The notes beneath the pieces are model-generated. The model saw only the letters and a program-made list of their open reading frames with translations. It did not search any database and was not told the DNA's origin. A program made the translations under genes and the position numbers. Below are positions 24,061-33,100 of a DNA stretch of 51,317 bases, one piece after another. This DNA is from Selenomonas sp. WCT3 (GTDB lineage Bacteria > Bacillota > Negativicutes > Selenomonadales > Selenomonadaceae): positions 1-51,317 of the forward strand of contig FNCM01000016.1 of NCBI GenBank assembly GCA_900100835.1, written 5' to 3'. Every line of letters starts with the position of its first letter. The first letter of the stretch is position 1.

Positions 24061-24802
24061 CCAGCGACAGGAGTCCAAGGATAACCTTGGACTTTGTTTT
24101 TTTTGAAATCCTAGCACCAATCTGTGCTCCGATGGCAGCGCCAACTGAAATGCAGAGGGCTGGCAGCCAAATGATGTGGTCCAGCAGGAAATGAGAAACA
24201 ACACCGAAGATGGATGAACAGGCGAGAATAAAGTGTGAAGTCGCCGTGGCGACATGTACGGGGAAGCCCAGCAGATAAATCATAAGGGGCACATGGATGA
24301 TGCCGCCGCCGACGCCGAAGATGCTGGAGACAAAGCCGACGCCAAAGCTGGCGGTAATGCCAATCCATTGATTGAATTGGAAGCCGGCGGGAAGATCCAT
24401 GACATCCGTAGGCGGTTTGTGCATGGTGTTCCAGAACATGATGCAGGCCATGCAGAGCACGAAGAGGCCATAGTAGAAATCCAGTTGCGGTGCGCTGAAT
24501 TCATTTACGATATAGGAGCCGATAAAAGCCCCCGGCAGGGTGGCCAGGGCGAAGGGAATCGCCGCGCGGAAAAAGACGCGTTTCTGACGAATGTAGGCAA
24601 TGGTGCCCGATACGGCATTGGAGAGCACTACGACCAGCGAAGTGCCGGTAATCTGTGCTGCCGTATGGAAGTAGGGGTAAAGCCCCCCGTCTGACATAAA
24701 GAAGATAAAGACTGGCACACAGATGAGACCGCCGCCGATTCCGACCAGTGTGCCAAAGGTGCCGACAAAAAGTCCCAGCAGCAGGAAAAGAATAATAGCC
24801 AT
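24002..24802 (-). CDS. TauE/SafE-family membrane exporter
   Basis: 266-aa inner-membrane protein of the TauE/SafE (DUF81) family, associated with export or import of sulfite, sulfoacetate or other small anions. The two internal repeats are visible through GTLVGIGGGLICVPVF near the N-terminus and SSIFGVGGGIIHVPLM near the middle. About eight hydrophobic segments are present. The substrate cannot be read from the sequence. The ATG has GAAAGGAT upstream. The last 59 bp overlap the convergent methyltransferase-like gene. Confidence 0.88.
   Translation of the reverse strand: MAIILFLLLGLFVGTFGTLVGIGGGLICVPVFIFFMSDGGLYPYFHTAAQITGTSLVVVLSNAVSGTIAYIRQKRVFFRAAIPFALATLPGAFIGSYIVNEFSAPQLDFYYGLFVLCMACIMFWNTMHKPPTDVMDLPAGFQFNQWIGITASFGVGFVSSIFGVGGGIIHVPLMIYLLGFPVHVATATSHFILACSSIFGVVSHFLLDHIIWLPALCISVGAAIGAQIGARISKKTKSKVILGLLSLAMFALGIRLILMGGHISLG
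24072..24104 (+). terminator. Terminator of the GT41 operon, inside the TauE gene
   Basis: Perfect 9-bp stem AGTCCAAGG/CCTTGGACT with loop ATAA (24072-24093), then TTTGTTTTTTTT. It lies 12 nt after the plus-strand stop and within tauE coding sequence. Confidence 0.88.
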
Positions 24803-24925
24803 GATAATCCTTTCTCAGTAAAACGTGATAAACAAACAATTTCAGTATAACACACCAAGGCAAGCCAATAACCGCAGGCTATCAAGATAATTCTTATTCG
24901 GTATATCCAAAGAGTTTGAAAAATA

Positions 24926-24954
24926 TAGACAATTCTGTCTGATTATGATAAGAT
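24926..24954 (+). promoter_or_regulatory. Candidate cstA promoter with a small palindrome
   Basis: TAGACA, 17-bp spacer and TAAGAT form a modest promoter. The palindrome AGACAATTCTGTCT (24927-24940) overlaps the -35 and could be an operator. Confidence 0.35.
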
Positions 24955-25018
24955 AATTTACAAGCAATCGTCGCATTTTTCAGTTTTATTATTAATTCTA
25001 CAAGATGAGGTGAAAAAA

Positions 25019-26458
25019 ATGGTTACATTTCTGGTTGCTTTGCTGGCACTTATTGGTGGTTATTTCATCTACGGAAAAATCGTAGACAACCTTTTCGGTC
25101 CGACGGATAAGCCTACACCGGCGTTGGTCCATAATGATGGGGTTGACTACATTCCACTGCCGACTTGGAAGGTCTTCATGATCCAGCTGCTGAATATCGC
25201 AGGTCTTGGCCCGATTTTTGGTGCGCTGGGTGGTGCTCTTTGGGGGCCGTCCGTTTACCTCTGGATTGTCTTTGGTACGATTTTCGCTGGTGGTGTTCAC
25301 GACTATCTGTCCGGTATGATTTCTTTGCGCGAGGATGGCAAGAGTATCTCGGAGGTCGTTGGTCACCACATGGGCAGCACGATGCTGTTCATCATGCGCG
25401 TGTTCTCTGTAGTGCTGTTGGTTCTTGTCGGTACGGTTTTCATGACAGGTCCGGCAGGTCTATTGGCGAAGCTCACGGGTGTAGCCGTTACGATTGTTTT
25501 GCCCTGCGTTTTAGCTTATTACTTCCTGGCAACGCTGCTGCCGATTGATGCGATTATTGCCCGTTTCTATCCGCTCTTTGGCGCCTGCCTTATCATCATG
25601 GCATTGGGCATCATGGGCGGCATGCTCTTCGGTGTCGGTGGTCACACCATGCCGGAACTTCAGCTGGCCAACCTGCATCCCAAAGGGGATGCCATGCCAA
25701 TCTGGCCACTGATGTTCATCACCGTAGCCTGCGGTGCAGTATCCGGATTCCATTCGACCCAGTCGCCAATCATGGCCCGCTGCCTGCGGGATGAGCGCCT
25801 TGGCCGCCCCGTATTCTATGGTGCCATGGTCTCAGAGGGCATCATTGCTCTTATCTGGGCAGCTGCTGGTGTTACCTTCTATGACAGCACGGGCGGTCTT
25901 GCCAAGGCAATGGCTGCTGGTGGTGCTGGTTCGGTGGTTTATGATATTTGCGTTGGCTTCATGGGCGGTGCTGGCAGCTGGACTGGATATGTTGGTGCAA
26001 CGCTGGCAATGCTTGGCGTTATTGCCTGCCCAATCACTTCTGGTGATACGGCTTTCCGCAGTGCCCGTCTGACGTTGGCCGATTGGTTTGGTGTTGATCA
26101 GAAGAAAGCTGGTAAACGCCTGCTGTTTGCTGTGCCGTTACTGGCTATTGGCGGCATCCTATCGCAGATGGACTTCAACATCATTTGGCGTTATTTCTCC
26201 TGGACGAACCAGACGCTGGCTATGATCGTGCTTTGGACTGGTGCGACGTATCTGTACCGTGTTCATAAGGGCAGTAAAGCTTGGGTTATCCCAGCTGTTC
26301 CAGCAACTTTCATGTCGGCAGTCACTTTCACCTATATCCTGCAGGCTCCGGAAGGCTTCAAGCTCGCAACGAGCGTCACCTATCCGGCCGGCATCATTTT
26401 CGCTATTGTATGTGTGGCCCTTTACGCCAGCCATACATTGTGGAAAAAGGAATCTTGA
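25019..26458 (+). CDS. cstA: CstA-family carbon-starvation transporter
   Basis: 479-aa polytopic inner-membrane protein of the CstA/BtsT family, whose characterised members take up pyruvate or peptides. CstA features include the early TDKPTPALVHNDGVDY segment, GPIFGALGGALWGPSVYLWI, GGVHDYLSGMISLREDGKS and CPITSGDTAFRSARL. It is the short Firmicutes form, against about 700 aa in E. coli CstA. ATG 25019 follows GAGGTG by 6-7 nt; the frame is open to 25010. It is monocistronic with its own terminator. Confidence 0.9.
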   Translation: MVTFLVALLALIGGYFIYGKIVDNLFGPTDKPTPALVHNDGVDYIPLPTWKVFMIQLLNIAGLGPIFGALGGALWGPSVYLWIVFGTIFAGGVHDYLSGMISLREDGKSISEVVGHHMGSTMLFIMRVFSVVLLVLVGTVFMTGPAGLLAKLTGVAVTIVLPCVLAYYFLATLLPIDAIIARFYPLFGACLIIMALGIMGGMLFGVGGHTMPELQLANLHPKGDAMPIWPLMFITVACGAVSGFHSTQSPIMARCLRDERLGRPVFYGAMVSEGIIALIWAAAGVTFYDSTGGLAKAMAAGGAGSVVYDICVGFMGGAGSWTGYVGATLAMLGVIACPITSGDTAFRSARLTLADWFGVDQKKAGKRLLFAVPLLAIGGILSQMDFNIIWRYFSWTNQTLAMIVLWTGATYLYRVHKGSKAWVIPAVPATFMSAVTFTYILQAPEGFKLATSVTYPAGIIFAIVCVALYASHTLWKKES

Positions 26459-26475
26459 TATTAGCCGATAAAGGA

Positions 26476-26513
26476 AGGCTCATTGACAGGAATAGAAGTC
26501 AATGAGCCTTTTT
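26476..26513 (+). terminator. Terminator of cstA
   Basis: Perfect 12-bp stem AGGCTCATTGAC/GTCAATGAGCCT with a 10-nt loop, followed by TTTTG. Confidence 0.88.
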
Positions 26514-26633
26514 GTCATGGTATCTATTTCGTTTGAAGGCGTTTTTACAGGATTTTATGCAGAAAAGGCGAATAAAGAAAGTAAGTAAAGACAATTTTCG
26601 CTGGCAAGAATTCCGGCAAAGGGGGAGATTCGC

Positions 26634-28034
26634 GTGAAGAAATATATACAGGATGATTTCATGCTCCAGACTGAGGCTGCCAAGCGACTTTATCATGATT
26701 ATGTGGCCAGCCTGCCCATCATCGACTATCGGACCCATTTGCGGGTTGAGGAGATTGCAGGTGATGAACCTTATCGCAATCTCACCCAGCTGATGCTGAA
26801 GAATGCACCGGAGAAGTGGCGGCTGATGCGGGCGAATGGTGTGGCAGAGAAGTACATCACTGGTGATGCTCCCGATCGTGAGAAATTCCAGAAATTTGCC
26901 GAAACCCTGCCGAAGGCCGTGGGGAATCCGATTTATTTAAACACGCACATCGAGCTAAAAAGATTTTTTGGTTGTGAGGAAATCCTTTGCGGGGAGACGG
27001 CGGAAAAAATTTGGAACGATGCCAATGCGAAATTAAAAGACCTTTCGCCACGAAAAATCCTTGAAAGGGAAAAGGTGGAGAGCTTGGGCATTCTGGTTGA
27101 TCCGTCCGCTGAACTGCAGCGGTTCGGGCAGCTCCGTCAGGATAAAACTTGCTCGTCTGCTATCGTGCCAGTATTTTGCCCGGATAAAGCCCTGCGCATC
27201 GAGGATGAGGAATGGGAAAACTACATGAAATACGAGCTGGGAACTTCAGCGGGAATTGAAATCAGCACGATGCGCGATATCTATGATGCCCTATCAGCAC
27301 GGATGGACTCTTTTGCGGCGTTGGGATGTTGCACGGCTGACCATACTCTAGCGGCCATTGGTTACTACCCGGCGGAAAACTTTGAACTCGATGATATCGT
27401 TGGCCGTACGATTAATGGCAAAGGGAGGCCTTCAGAAAAATCCCGTGAGCAGTACCAGACGGCGGTGTTGTTGTTCCTGGCCAGGGAATATGCCCGCCGC
27501 GGCTGGATTATGCAGCTGGAATATGCGGTGGTTCGTGACAGCAATACTCTGCGGGCACAGCAGCTGGGCCCCGATAAAGGAGACGACTGCCTGTCGAGCG
27601 GCTGCCGTGGCGACAATCTGGCCAGATTCTTCGACCGGCTCAACCGGGAGGAGAAAATCCCCAAGACCATCATCAGTTCCCGCAATCCCTCCGATGGAGC
27701 GATGATTGCCTCGGTAATCGGTGCCTTCCAAGGGGGCGAAGTGGTAGGAAAACTGCAACTGGGTGGTTCGTGGACTTTCCAGGGGGATAAGGCAGGCATC
27801 AAAGCGCAGCTGGCCAATACAGCCAACTTCCTGCTATTGGGCAATGCCATTCATATGCCCAGCAATGCCCGCAGCCTGCTCTACCTTAATCGGCATGAAT
27901 ATTATCGCCGTATACTCTGCAATTTTGTGGGAAGAATGGTGGAAAAGGGGGAGTATCCCGAGGATTGGGATGCTTTGGGCAAACTGATGGAAGATATATG
28001 TTATAATAATGCTAAGCAATACTTCGCAGATTAA
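26634..28034 (+). CDS. Divergent uronate isomerase (UxaC) homologue
   Basis: 466 aa, the normal UxaC length, starting with GTG after GGGGGAGA. The fold-level match is strong: GNPIYLNTHIELKRFFG, LSPRKIL, ARRGWIMQLE, QLGPDKGDD, RHEYYRRILCNFVG and EDICYNNAKQYF. Key positions differ. The usual FHCHL metal motif is DYRTHL (Arg33, His35), and the usual MQLHIGA..R strand is MQLEYAVVR (Glu296). The canonical enzyme isomerises glucuronate/galacturonate to fructuronate/tagaturonate. With two of the expected histidines gone, its metal site and reaction may have changed. No other hexuronate genes are nearby; a YbjN-like gene follows after 29 bp. Confidence 0.8.
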   Translation: MKKYIQDDFMLQTEAAKRLYHDYVASLPIIDYRTHLRVEEIAGDEPYRNLTQLMLKNAPEKWRLMRANGVAEKYITGDAPDREKFQKFAETLPKAVGNPIYLNTHIELKRFFGCEEILCGETAEKIWNDANAKLKDLSPRKILEREKVESLGILVDPSAELQRFGQLRQDKTCSSAIVPVFCPDKALRIEDEEWENYMKYELGTSAGIEISTMRDIYDALSARMDSFAALGCCTADHTLAAIGYYPAENFELDDIVGRTINGKGRPSEKSREQYQTAVLLFLAREYARRGWIMQLEYAVVRDSNTLRAQQLGPDKGDDCLSSGCRGDNLARFFDRLNREEKIPKTIISSRNPSDGAMIASVIGAFQGGEVVGKLQLGGSWTFQGDKAGIKAQLANTANFLLLGNAIHMPSNARSLLYLNRHEYYRRILCNFVGRMVEKGEYPEDWDALGKLMEDICYNNAKQYFAD

Positions 28035-28063
28035 AGATGACAAAAGAGAAGTGAGGAAACGAT

Positions 28064-28522
28064 ATGCCAAAGAAAACAAAAGGTGTCGAGAGCAATGAGA
28101 AGGCACTGAAATTCCAAGAGTTTCTCATTGAGAATAATATTGATGTGTTCAGTACGGAATCGGTGGAGGACGACTACTCCACCGTTATCTTCCGTTCACG
28201 CATTGAGGCCAAGGGGCAGATCCTGCCGATGGCCATCTTGATTGACACGAGCATTTTCACGGTCATTCGCACCCAGATCATCACGGGCATTCCCGAAGAT
28301 AAACGCGGTGACCTCAAAGAGTACCTCAACGAGCTCAACACGCAGTACAAGATTTTCAAATACTATCTGCGCGAAGACGGCACGATTTACCTCGACATCT
28401 GCCTGCCCTTTGTCGATGAGACCTTCGACAGCAAGATGATTCAGCTGATGCTCAGTGTTCTCGTCCAGCATCTTGAGGCGGTTTACGAGAATATCATGGC
28501 GCATATCTGGCATAAAGATTAA
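28064..28522 (+). CDS. YbjN-like domain protein
   Basis: 152-aa soluble protein resembling the YbjN/type III secretion-chaperone-like fold: alternating strands (YSTVIFRSRIEAKGQILPMA, IYLDICLPFVD) and a C-terminal helix (MIQLMLSVLVQHLEAVYENI). No catalytic motif is visible. Its function is not established; relatives are described as regulators or chaperone-like proteins. Starts at ATG 28064 with GAGGAAAC upstream. It lies just before the first flagellin gene, but that gene has its own promoter. Confidence 0.6.
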   Translation: MPKKTKGVESNEKALKFQEFLIENNIDVFSTESVEDDYSTVIFRSRIEAKGQILPMAILIDTSIFTVIRTQIITGIPEDKRGDLKEYLNELNTQYKIFKYYLREDGTIYLDICLPFVDETFDSKMIQLMLSVLVQHLEAVYENIMAHIWHKD

Positions 28523-28536
28523 ATTTTACAAATCAC

Positions 28537-28563
28537 TTAAGAAAAAAGCTGTATATACGATAT
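28537..28563 (+). promoter_or_regulatory. Sigma-28/SigD-like promoter of flagellin gene 1
   Basis: TTAA (28537-28540) and CGATAT (28558-28563) are separated by 17 bp, matching the SigD pattern TAAA-N15-GCCGATAT. The flank CACTTAAGA is shared exactly with the promoter of the second flagellin gene. Confidence 0.65.
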
Positions 28564-28583
28564 AATGAATAGAAAGAAAGAGG

Positions 28584-28602
28584 TGCCTTTGCGGATAAGG
28601 CA
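28584..28602 (+). promoter_or_regulatory. CsrA-type hairpin in the flagellin 1 leader
   Basis: Stem TGCCTT/AAGGCA with loop TGCGGAT carrying GGA at 28593-28595. A second GGA lies in the Shine-Dalgarno GGGAGG (28633-28638), 41 nt away. This pairing of a looped GGA and an SD GGA is how CsrA represses B. subtilis hag. Confidence 0.55.
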
Positions 28603-28648
28603 ATGGTATCATTATGATAGAATCGTATAACAGGGAGGTTTATCCACA

Positions 28649-29974
28649 ATGGCAATGGTAGTAAAAAACAACATGTCAGCAAAGAATACGCTGAATCAGT
28701 TGGATAAGAATGACAAGGCACTAGCAAAAAGTCTGAAAAAAGTTTCTTCAGGGATGAGAATTAATAGTGCAGCCGATGACGCCTCGGGATTTTCCATCTC
28801 AGAAAAGATGCGCACGCAGATGCGCAGCCTGGACCAAGATATTGATAATGCTCAGACTGGTAACAGTATGCTCAAAGTCGCCGAAGGCGGCCTCCAGAGC
28901 ACGGTGGATATCCTGAGCACGCTCAAGGAAAAAGTCATCAATGCCGCTAATGATACCAATACTGATGCAGACCGTGCTACGATTCAGAAAGAGCTGGATC
29001 AGGCTGTTGACCAGCTCGATGAAAATGCCAATGTGCAGTACAATGGCAAAGTCATGCTGGATGGTTCGCATAATAATCAGGTTGTAGGAAAAGATGGTGC
29101 TGGGACGAAGACGACTTTAGTCAATGAAGGTTTGTCGCCCGATACAGTTGAAGATGATCCGGTTACGGATTTAAAAGATAGTTCTGGCCGCAGCCTGGGG
29201 ATTCAGTCAGACAGCAGGATTGAATTTTCCTATGTTCTCAAAGGAAAAACTTATACCAGGGTGTTGGATCCTGTTGAAGACACGGATTTTCAACATATGT
29301 TTTCGGAGAGTTTACCTAAGATTAATACAGATGCCATTGGAATGGGCTTTACAAATCTTGTGGGATACGATCGTATGGGAGAGCCGGTTCCTACTGTGGG
29401 TGGCAATAAAGCCATGGTTTTTACGGCAGGTAATCCTGGTATCGATGGACAGATTTCTGGCCTTACGATTAATGTCGTGAATCATGATGGTACGCCAAAT
29501 CGGACAGCTAATTCCGTTTTGAATAATTTTGAGGAAATGATTCGTGCGGAGGATCCATCGCCAGATAATGCCTTGGTATTCCAGATTGGGACCAAATCGA
29601 ATCAAACCGTTAAGATTGGCTTCTCGGATATGCGGGCGACAGCGTTGGGGCTTAAAGCGAAGGATGGTTCGACCCTCAATATCGGTACGCAGAAAAATGC
29701 CAATGCGGCTATCAGCGTGCTGGATTTGGCGATGCAGAAGGCGTTGAACCAGCAGACGACCGTTGGTTCTATGCAGAGTCGTTTGGAGTATACGGCCTCG
29801 AATCTGACGACGGCCAGCGAGAACACGCAGAGCTCGGAGTCGGTAATCCGTGATGCCAATATGGCCAAGGAAATGACCGAGTATACCAAGAACAATGTAA
29901 TCACGCAGGCTGCCCAGTCGATGCTGGCGCAGGCAAACCAGAATAGCAGCCAGGTATTGAGTTTGCTTCAGTAA
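28649..29974 (+). CDS. Flagellin (first paralogue)
   Basis: 441-aa filament subunit. The conserved N-terminal D0/D1 region is MAMVVKNNMSAKNTLNQLDK to SSGMRINSAADDASGFSISE. The C-terminal D1/D0 region is SRLEYTASNLTTASENTQSS to SMLAQANQNSSQVLSLLQ. The central part (about residues 150-330) is a variable, surface-exposed domain. It lies outside the main flagellar operon, between a YbjN-like gene and the tpsA adhesin gene, with its own sigma-28-like promoter and terminator. Its N-terminus is close to, but distinct from, that of the second flagellin at 51042. Confidence 0.93.
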   Translation: MAMVVKNNMSAKNTLNQLDKNDKALAKSLKKVSSGMRINSAADDASGFSISEKMRTQMRSLDQDIDNAQTGNSMLKVAEGGLQSTVDILSTLKEKVINAANDTNTDADRATIQKELDQAVDQLDENANVQYNGKVMLDGSHNNQVVGKDGAGTKTTLVNEGLSPDTVEDDPVTDLKDSSGRSLGIQSDSRIEFSYVLKGKTYTRVLDPVEDTDFQHMFSESLPKINTDAIGMGFTNLVGYDRMGEPVPTVGGNKAMVFTAGNPGIDGQISGLTINVVNHDGTPNRTANSVLNNFEEMIRAEDPSPDNALVFQIGTKSNQTVKIGFSDMRATALGLKAKDGSTLNIGTQKNANAAISVLDLAMQKALNQQTTVGSMQSRLEYTASNLTTASENTQSSESVIRDANMAKEMTEYTKNNVITQAAQSMLAQANQNSSQVLSLLQ

Positions 29975-29990
29975 CGAATGATAGATAAAA

Positions 29991-30020
29991 AACTCCCTTC
30001 AGGCTGAGGGGAGTTTTTCT
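29991..30020 (+). terminator. Terminator of flagellin gene 1
   Basis: Stem AACTCCC/GGGAGTT (29991-29997 and 30009-30015), followed by TTTTCTTTT. Confidence 0.8.
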
Positions 30021-30026
30021 TTTAAT

Positions 30027-30055
30027 TTGTGGTTTCTTGTTAGATGGCGTACAAT
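30027..30055 (+). promoter_or_regulatory. tpsA promoter
   Basis: TTGTGG (30027-30032), 17-bp spacer and TACAAT (30050-30055): a sigma-A-type promoter between the flagellin terminator and tpsA. Confidence 0.55.
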
Positions 30056-30116
30056 GGAAGTAGCAGAAAATACGTGAGACAAGGATAGATAATTCCGAGG
30101 GAATGGAGTGTCTGAG

Positions 30117-33100
30117 ATGGGGCAGAAGAAACGAACGGAACAACTAGTACTTAACATAGGCATTGCGCTTACCGCCGGTATGTTCAGCATTGTACCGGTC
30201 GCTTATGGTGCGCCGGTTAGCGATGGCGTAAAAACGGCTGGGGTTACAATTGACCCGGTTGCAGCTGCGAATGCTGGCTGTGTGGATACGAATATCACCA
30301 GTACGGCGCAGAATAATGTCATCGGTTGGCAGGATTTCTCGGTAGCAAAAGGGGAAAGTGTCAACTTTAATGACAAACATAACTATTTGAATATCGTTTC
30401 CGGTCAGAATACTTCCCAAATCGATGGTGCCATCAATTCGCAGGGGGGCAATATCTATTTGGTCAACCCCAACGGCGTCATATTTGGCAAGGGAAGTAGT
30501 GTCAATGTTGGTGCTGGCTCGTTTAATGTCTCTACACGTTATCTCGATTCTGCTAAGACTGCGAAAACGGTAACAGATACTACGGCAATTCCTACGGTTA
30601 TCGATAATGCATCGTCTACAATGGCTTCGGATATTGTCAATATGGGTTCGATTGCGGCTAATTCCGTAGTGCTCGAAGGTAACAATATCCGTTTTATGAA
30701 CTCGGGAACGACGGATAATACAGTAAATGTAACAAACAATGATATTAGCTTTAATGCCGGCGGCTATGTGCATATTGGCAATACATCAGGGGCGGCTGTT
30801 GCAGGTTATAAAGTAAACGGCACGGACATTAGTACAATGACTGATGCGACGGCTAAAGCGAATGCAGAGGCTGATACTTATTATAAATTAATCAATTCCC
30901 TGAATAGTATTGCTGATGATGGTACAGGGAGCTACATGCTGTCTAGTAATATTGACCTGAATAATGGTGATGGCTATAGCAAAAATTCAGGTTCTTTTTC
31001 TGGTAAGCTGGATGGTATGGGCTTTACTATCAAGAATTTAGTAACTGCACAGGGATTGTTTCCAATTCTTGATGGTGCTGCTGTATATAATCTTGGTATT
31101 GTCAACGCAAAAATCAATGCGGATGGTACGGGGATAAAGAATCGCGGGTTTGGTGCTTTAGCTGGTAAGGCACAAAATGGTACGGTTATTGATAGTGTTT
31201 ATAGTACGGGCGGAACGATTAAAGGGGCTGGCGCTGGCGGTATAGTTGGCCGGGCTGGTGGCGTGACGATTAATAATTCGTATAGTGAAGACAATTTATC
31301 AGGAAGTGCTACCGGTGGCTTTGTGGGATATGTAGAGGCTGGCGAAAATGAAATAACAAATAGTTATTTTGTTGGAAGTGCTTCTTATGTCTTTGCGGGA
31401 GGCGCTGCTTCGCAGGGCATTGATGGGTTGCCCAAAATTACGATTTCGAATAGTTATTCGAAGACGACAACGGGAGATTATTTTGAAAATACGGCAATAA
31501 CAGCTAAGAATTCGGTGACATTGACAGCTAGTGGGGTGACCGTTTATGATTCAACGGGAACTTCAAAGAACTCGTCCGTTTATAGCCGGGAGGACATGAA
31601 CTATCATAATGTTTATGAGTCAATGGGCTGGGATATCACGTCTACCGGTGGCGTAACAATCGACAAGAATACGGGAGCTGTTACTCGTCCTACTTGGCGT
31701 ATCTATGAGGGGCGGAATACGCCTGTTTTGACTTCGATGCTGAAGGGAATCAAAACGGTATCGTATAACTATGGCTATTTCAAGGCGGATGGTTCCCAGG
31801 ATACGCAGGTTGCGGTTTATAATAACGTAACGGGGAAAACGGGAATTGGCTCAAATGTCAAAGATGGTAAAAGTAATGATCTTCCGGCGTATGACAAGAC
31901 TGCAGAACCTGAGGGACTTATCTATAATGGCGATACGCTGAAGATTGTCGATAAGGATGATAATGCGTTAAATGCCAAGGATGTCGCATCGTTCTTTAAG
32001 ACAACGGGCGCTTCAACGGTGGATGTGGCCGATGTCAACTATGATGTCAATGGCCGGAAGAATTCGACCTATGATGCTTCTTCGAAAACGACAAATAAAT
32101 TAGCGCTTCTTTGGTCGAACCAGCAGGGCTATGATCTCGTGGGGGGCAATATTAGCATTTCTCCGCGTACCGTAACTGTGAATACAGAAGACTTTTCCAA
32201 CAAGAAAGTTGAGAAAGATTATGACGGCTCAGCGAGTGCGAACAATGCCTTCAAAAGCTTGATAAGTGGCAGCGGCACTACGTCTACGGGAATTCTCGCG
32301 GCGGATGCAGATAATGTTACGGTAGAATTCTCTGGTAATGTTTCGTTCGTTGATGGGAATGGACAGGCTGATTCCTCTGTTGGCACGAATAAAGATGTCA
32401 AATTTGAAGATGGCGGCTTTTCTCTGTCGTATAGCGACGATGCAGCAGGCAGGGCCGCCGAGAACAACTACGTCTTGGAGTCAAACTTTCAAGGTGGGCA
32501 GACGCTATCCGGAGTTGGTACGATCAATCAGGCAAAGTTGGTAATTGACTTTGCGTCTGGCTATGGCACGGGAATCAATAAGACATATGATGGCACGGCT
32601 GATGTAGTCAATGAGACTGATGCGAATAATAATATCACAAAACAAAATTTGCCAACGGCAGATATGTTTACACTGACAGGAATTATTACGCATAAGGATG
32701 CGAATAATAAAGATCAGGGAGAGGATGTTCGCATTGACCTTGGCTCGGCAACGGCAAATTATATCAATTCGGATGGAAGCACGACGAAAAATGCCGGCGA
32801 TCATGCTGTTCGTTATGGCGGTTTGAAGCTCACTGGAACGGCGGCACAAAACTATCGTTTGGTCAATGCCGATGGCGATGTGCTGTACAGCGAGGCTTAT
32901 AATGGAGTTGGCACTGATGTCAACAAAACGACCGGAGGCCATCTGGATGGTTCGGGAACCATTGCCAAGAAGAATATATCGCTGGGTGGTTTTTCGGTTA
33001 ACGGTGCGGCGCAGGGTGCAGAGAAAACGTATGACGATACGGAGTTCTATGATGATGCGCTGGGACAGAATGTCTATTCCGATGAAGTCATCCATAACGC

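Noticed and set aside
24880..24910. Fur-box-like sequence before cstA
   Set aside because: GATAATTCTTATTC matches only part of the 19-bp Fur consensus and nothing else nearby points to iron regulation.
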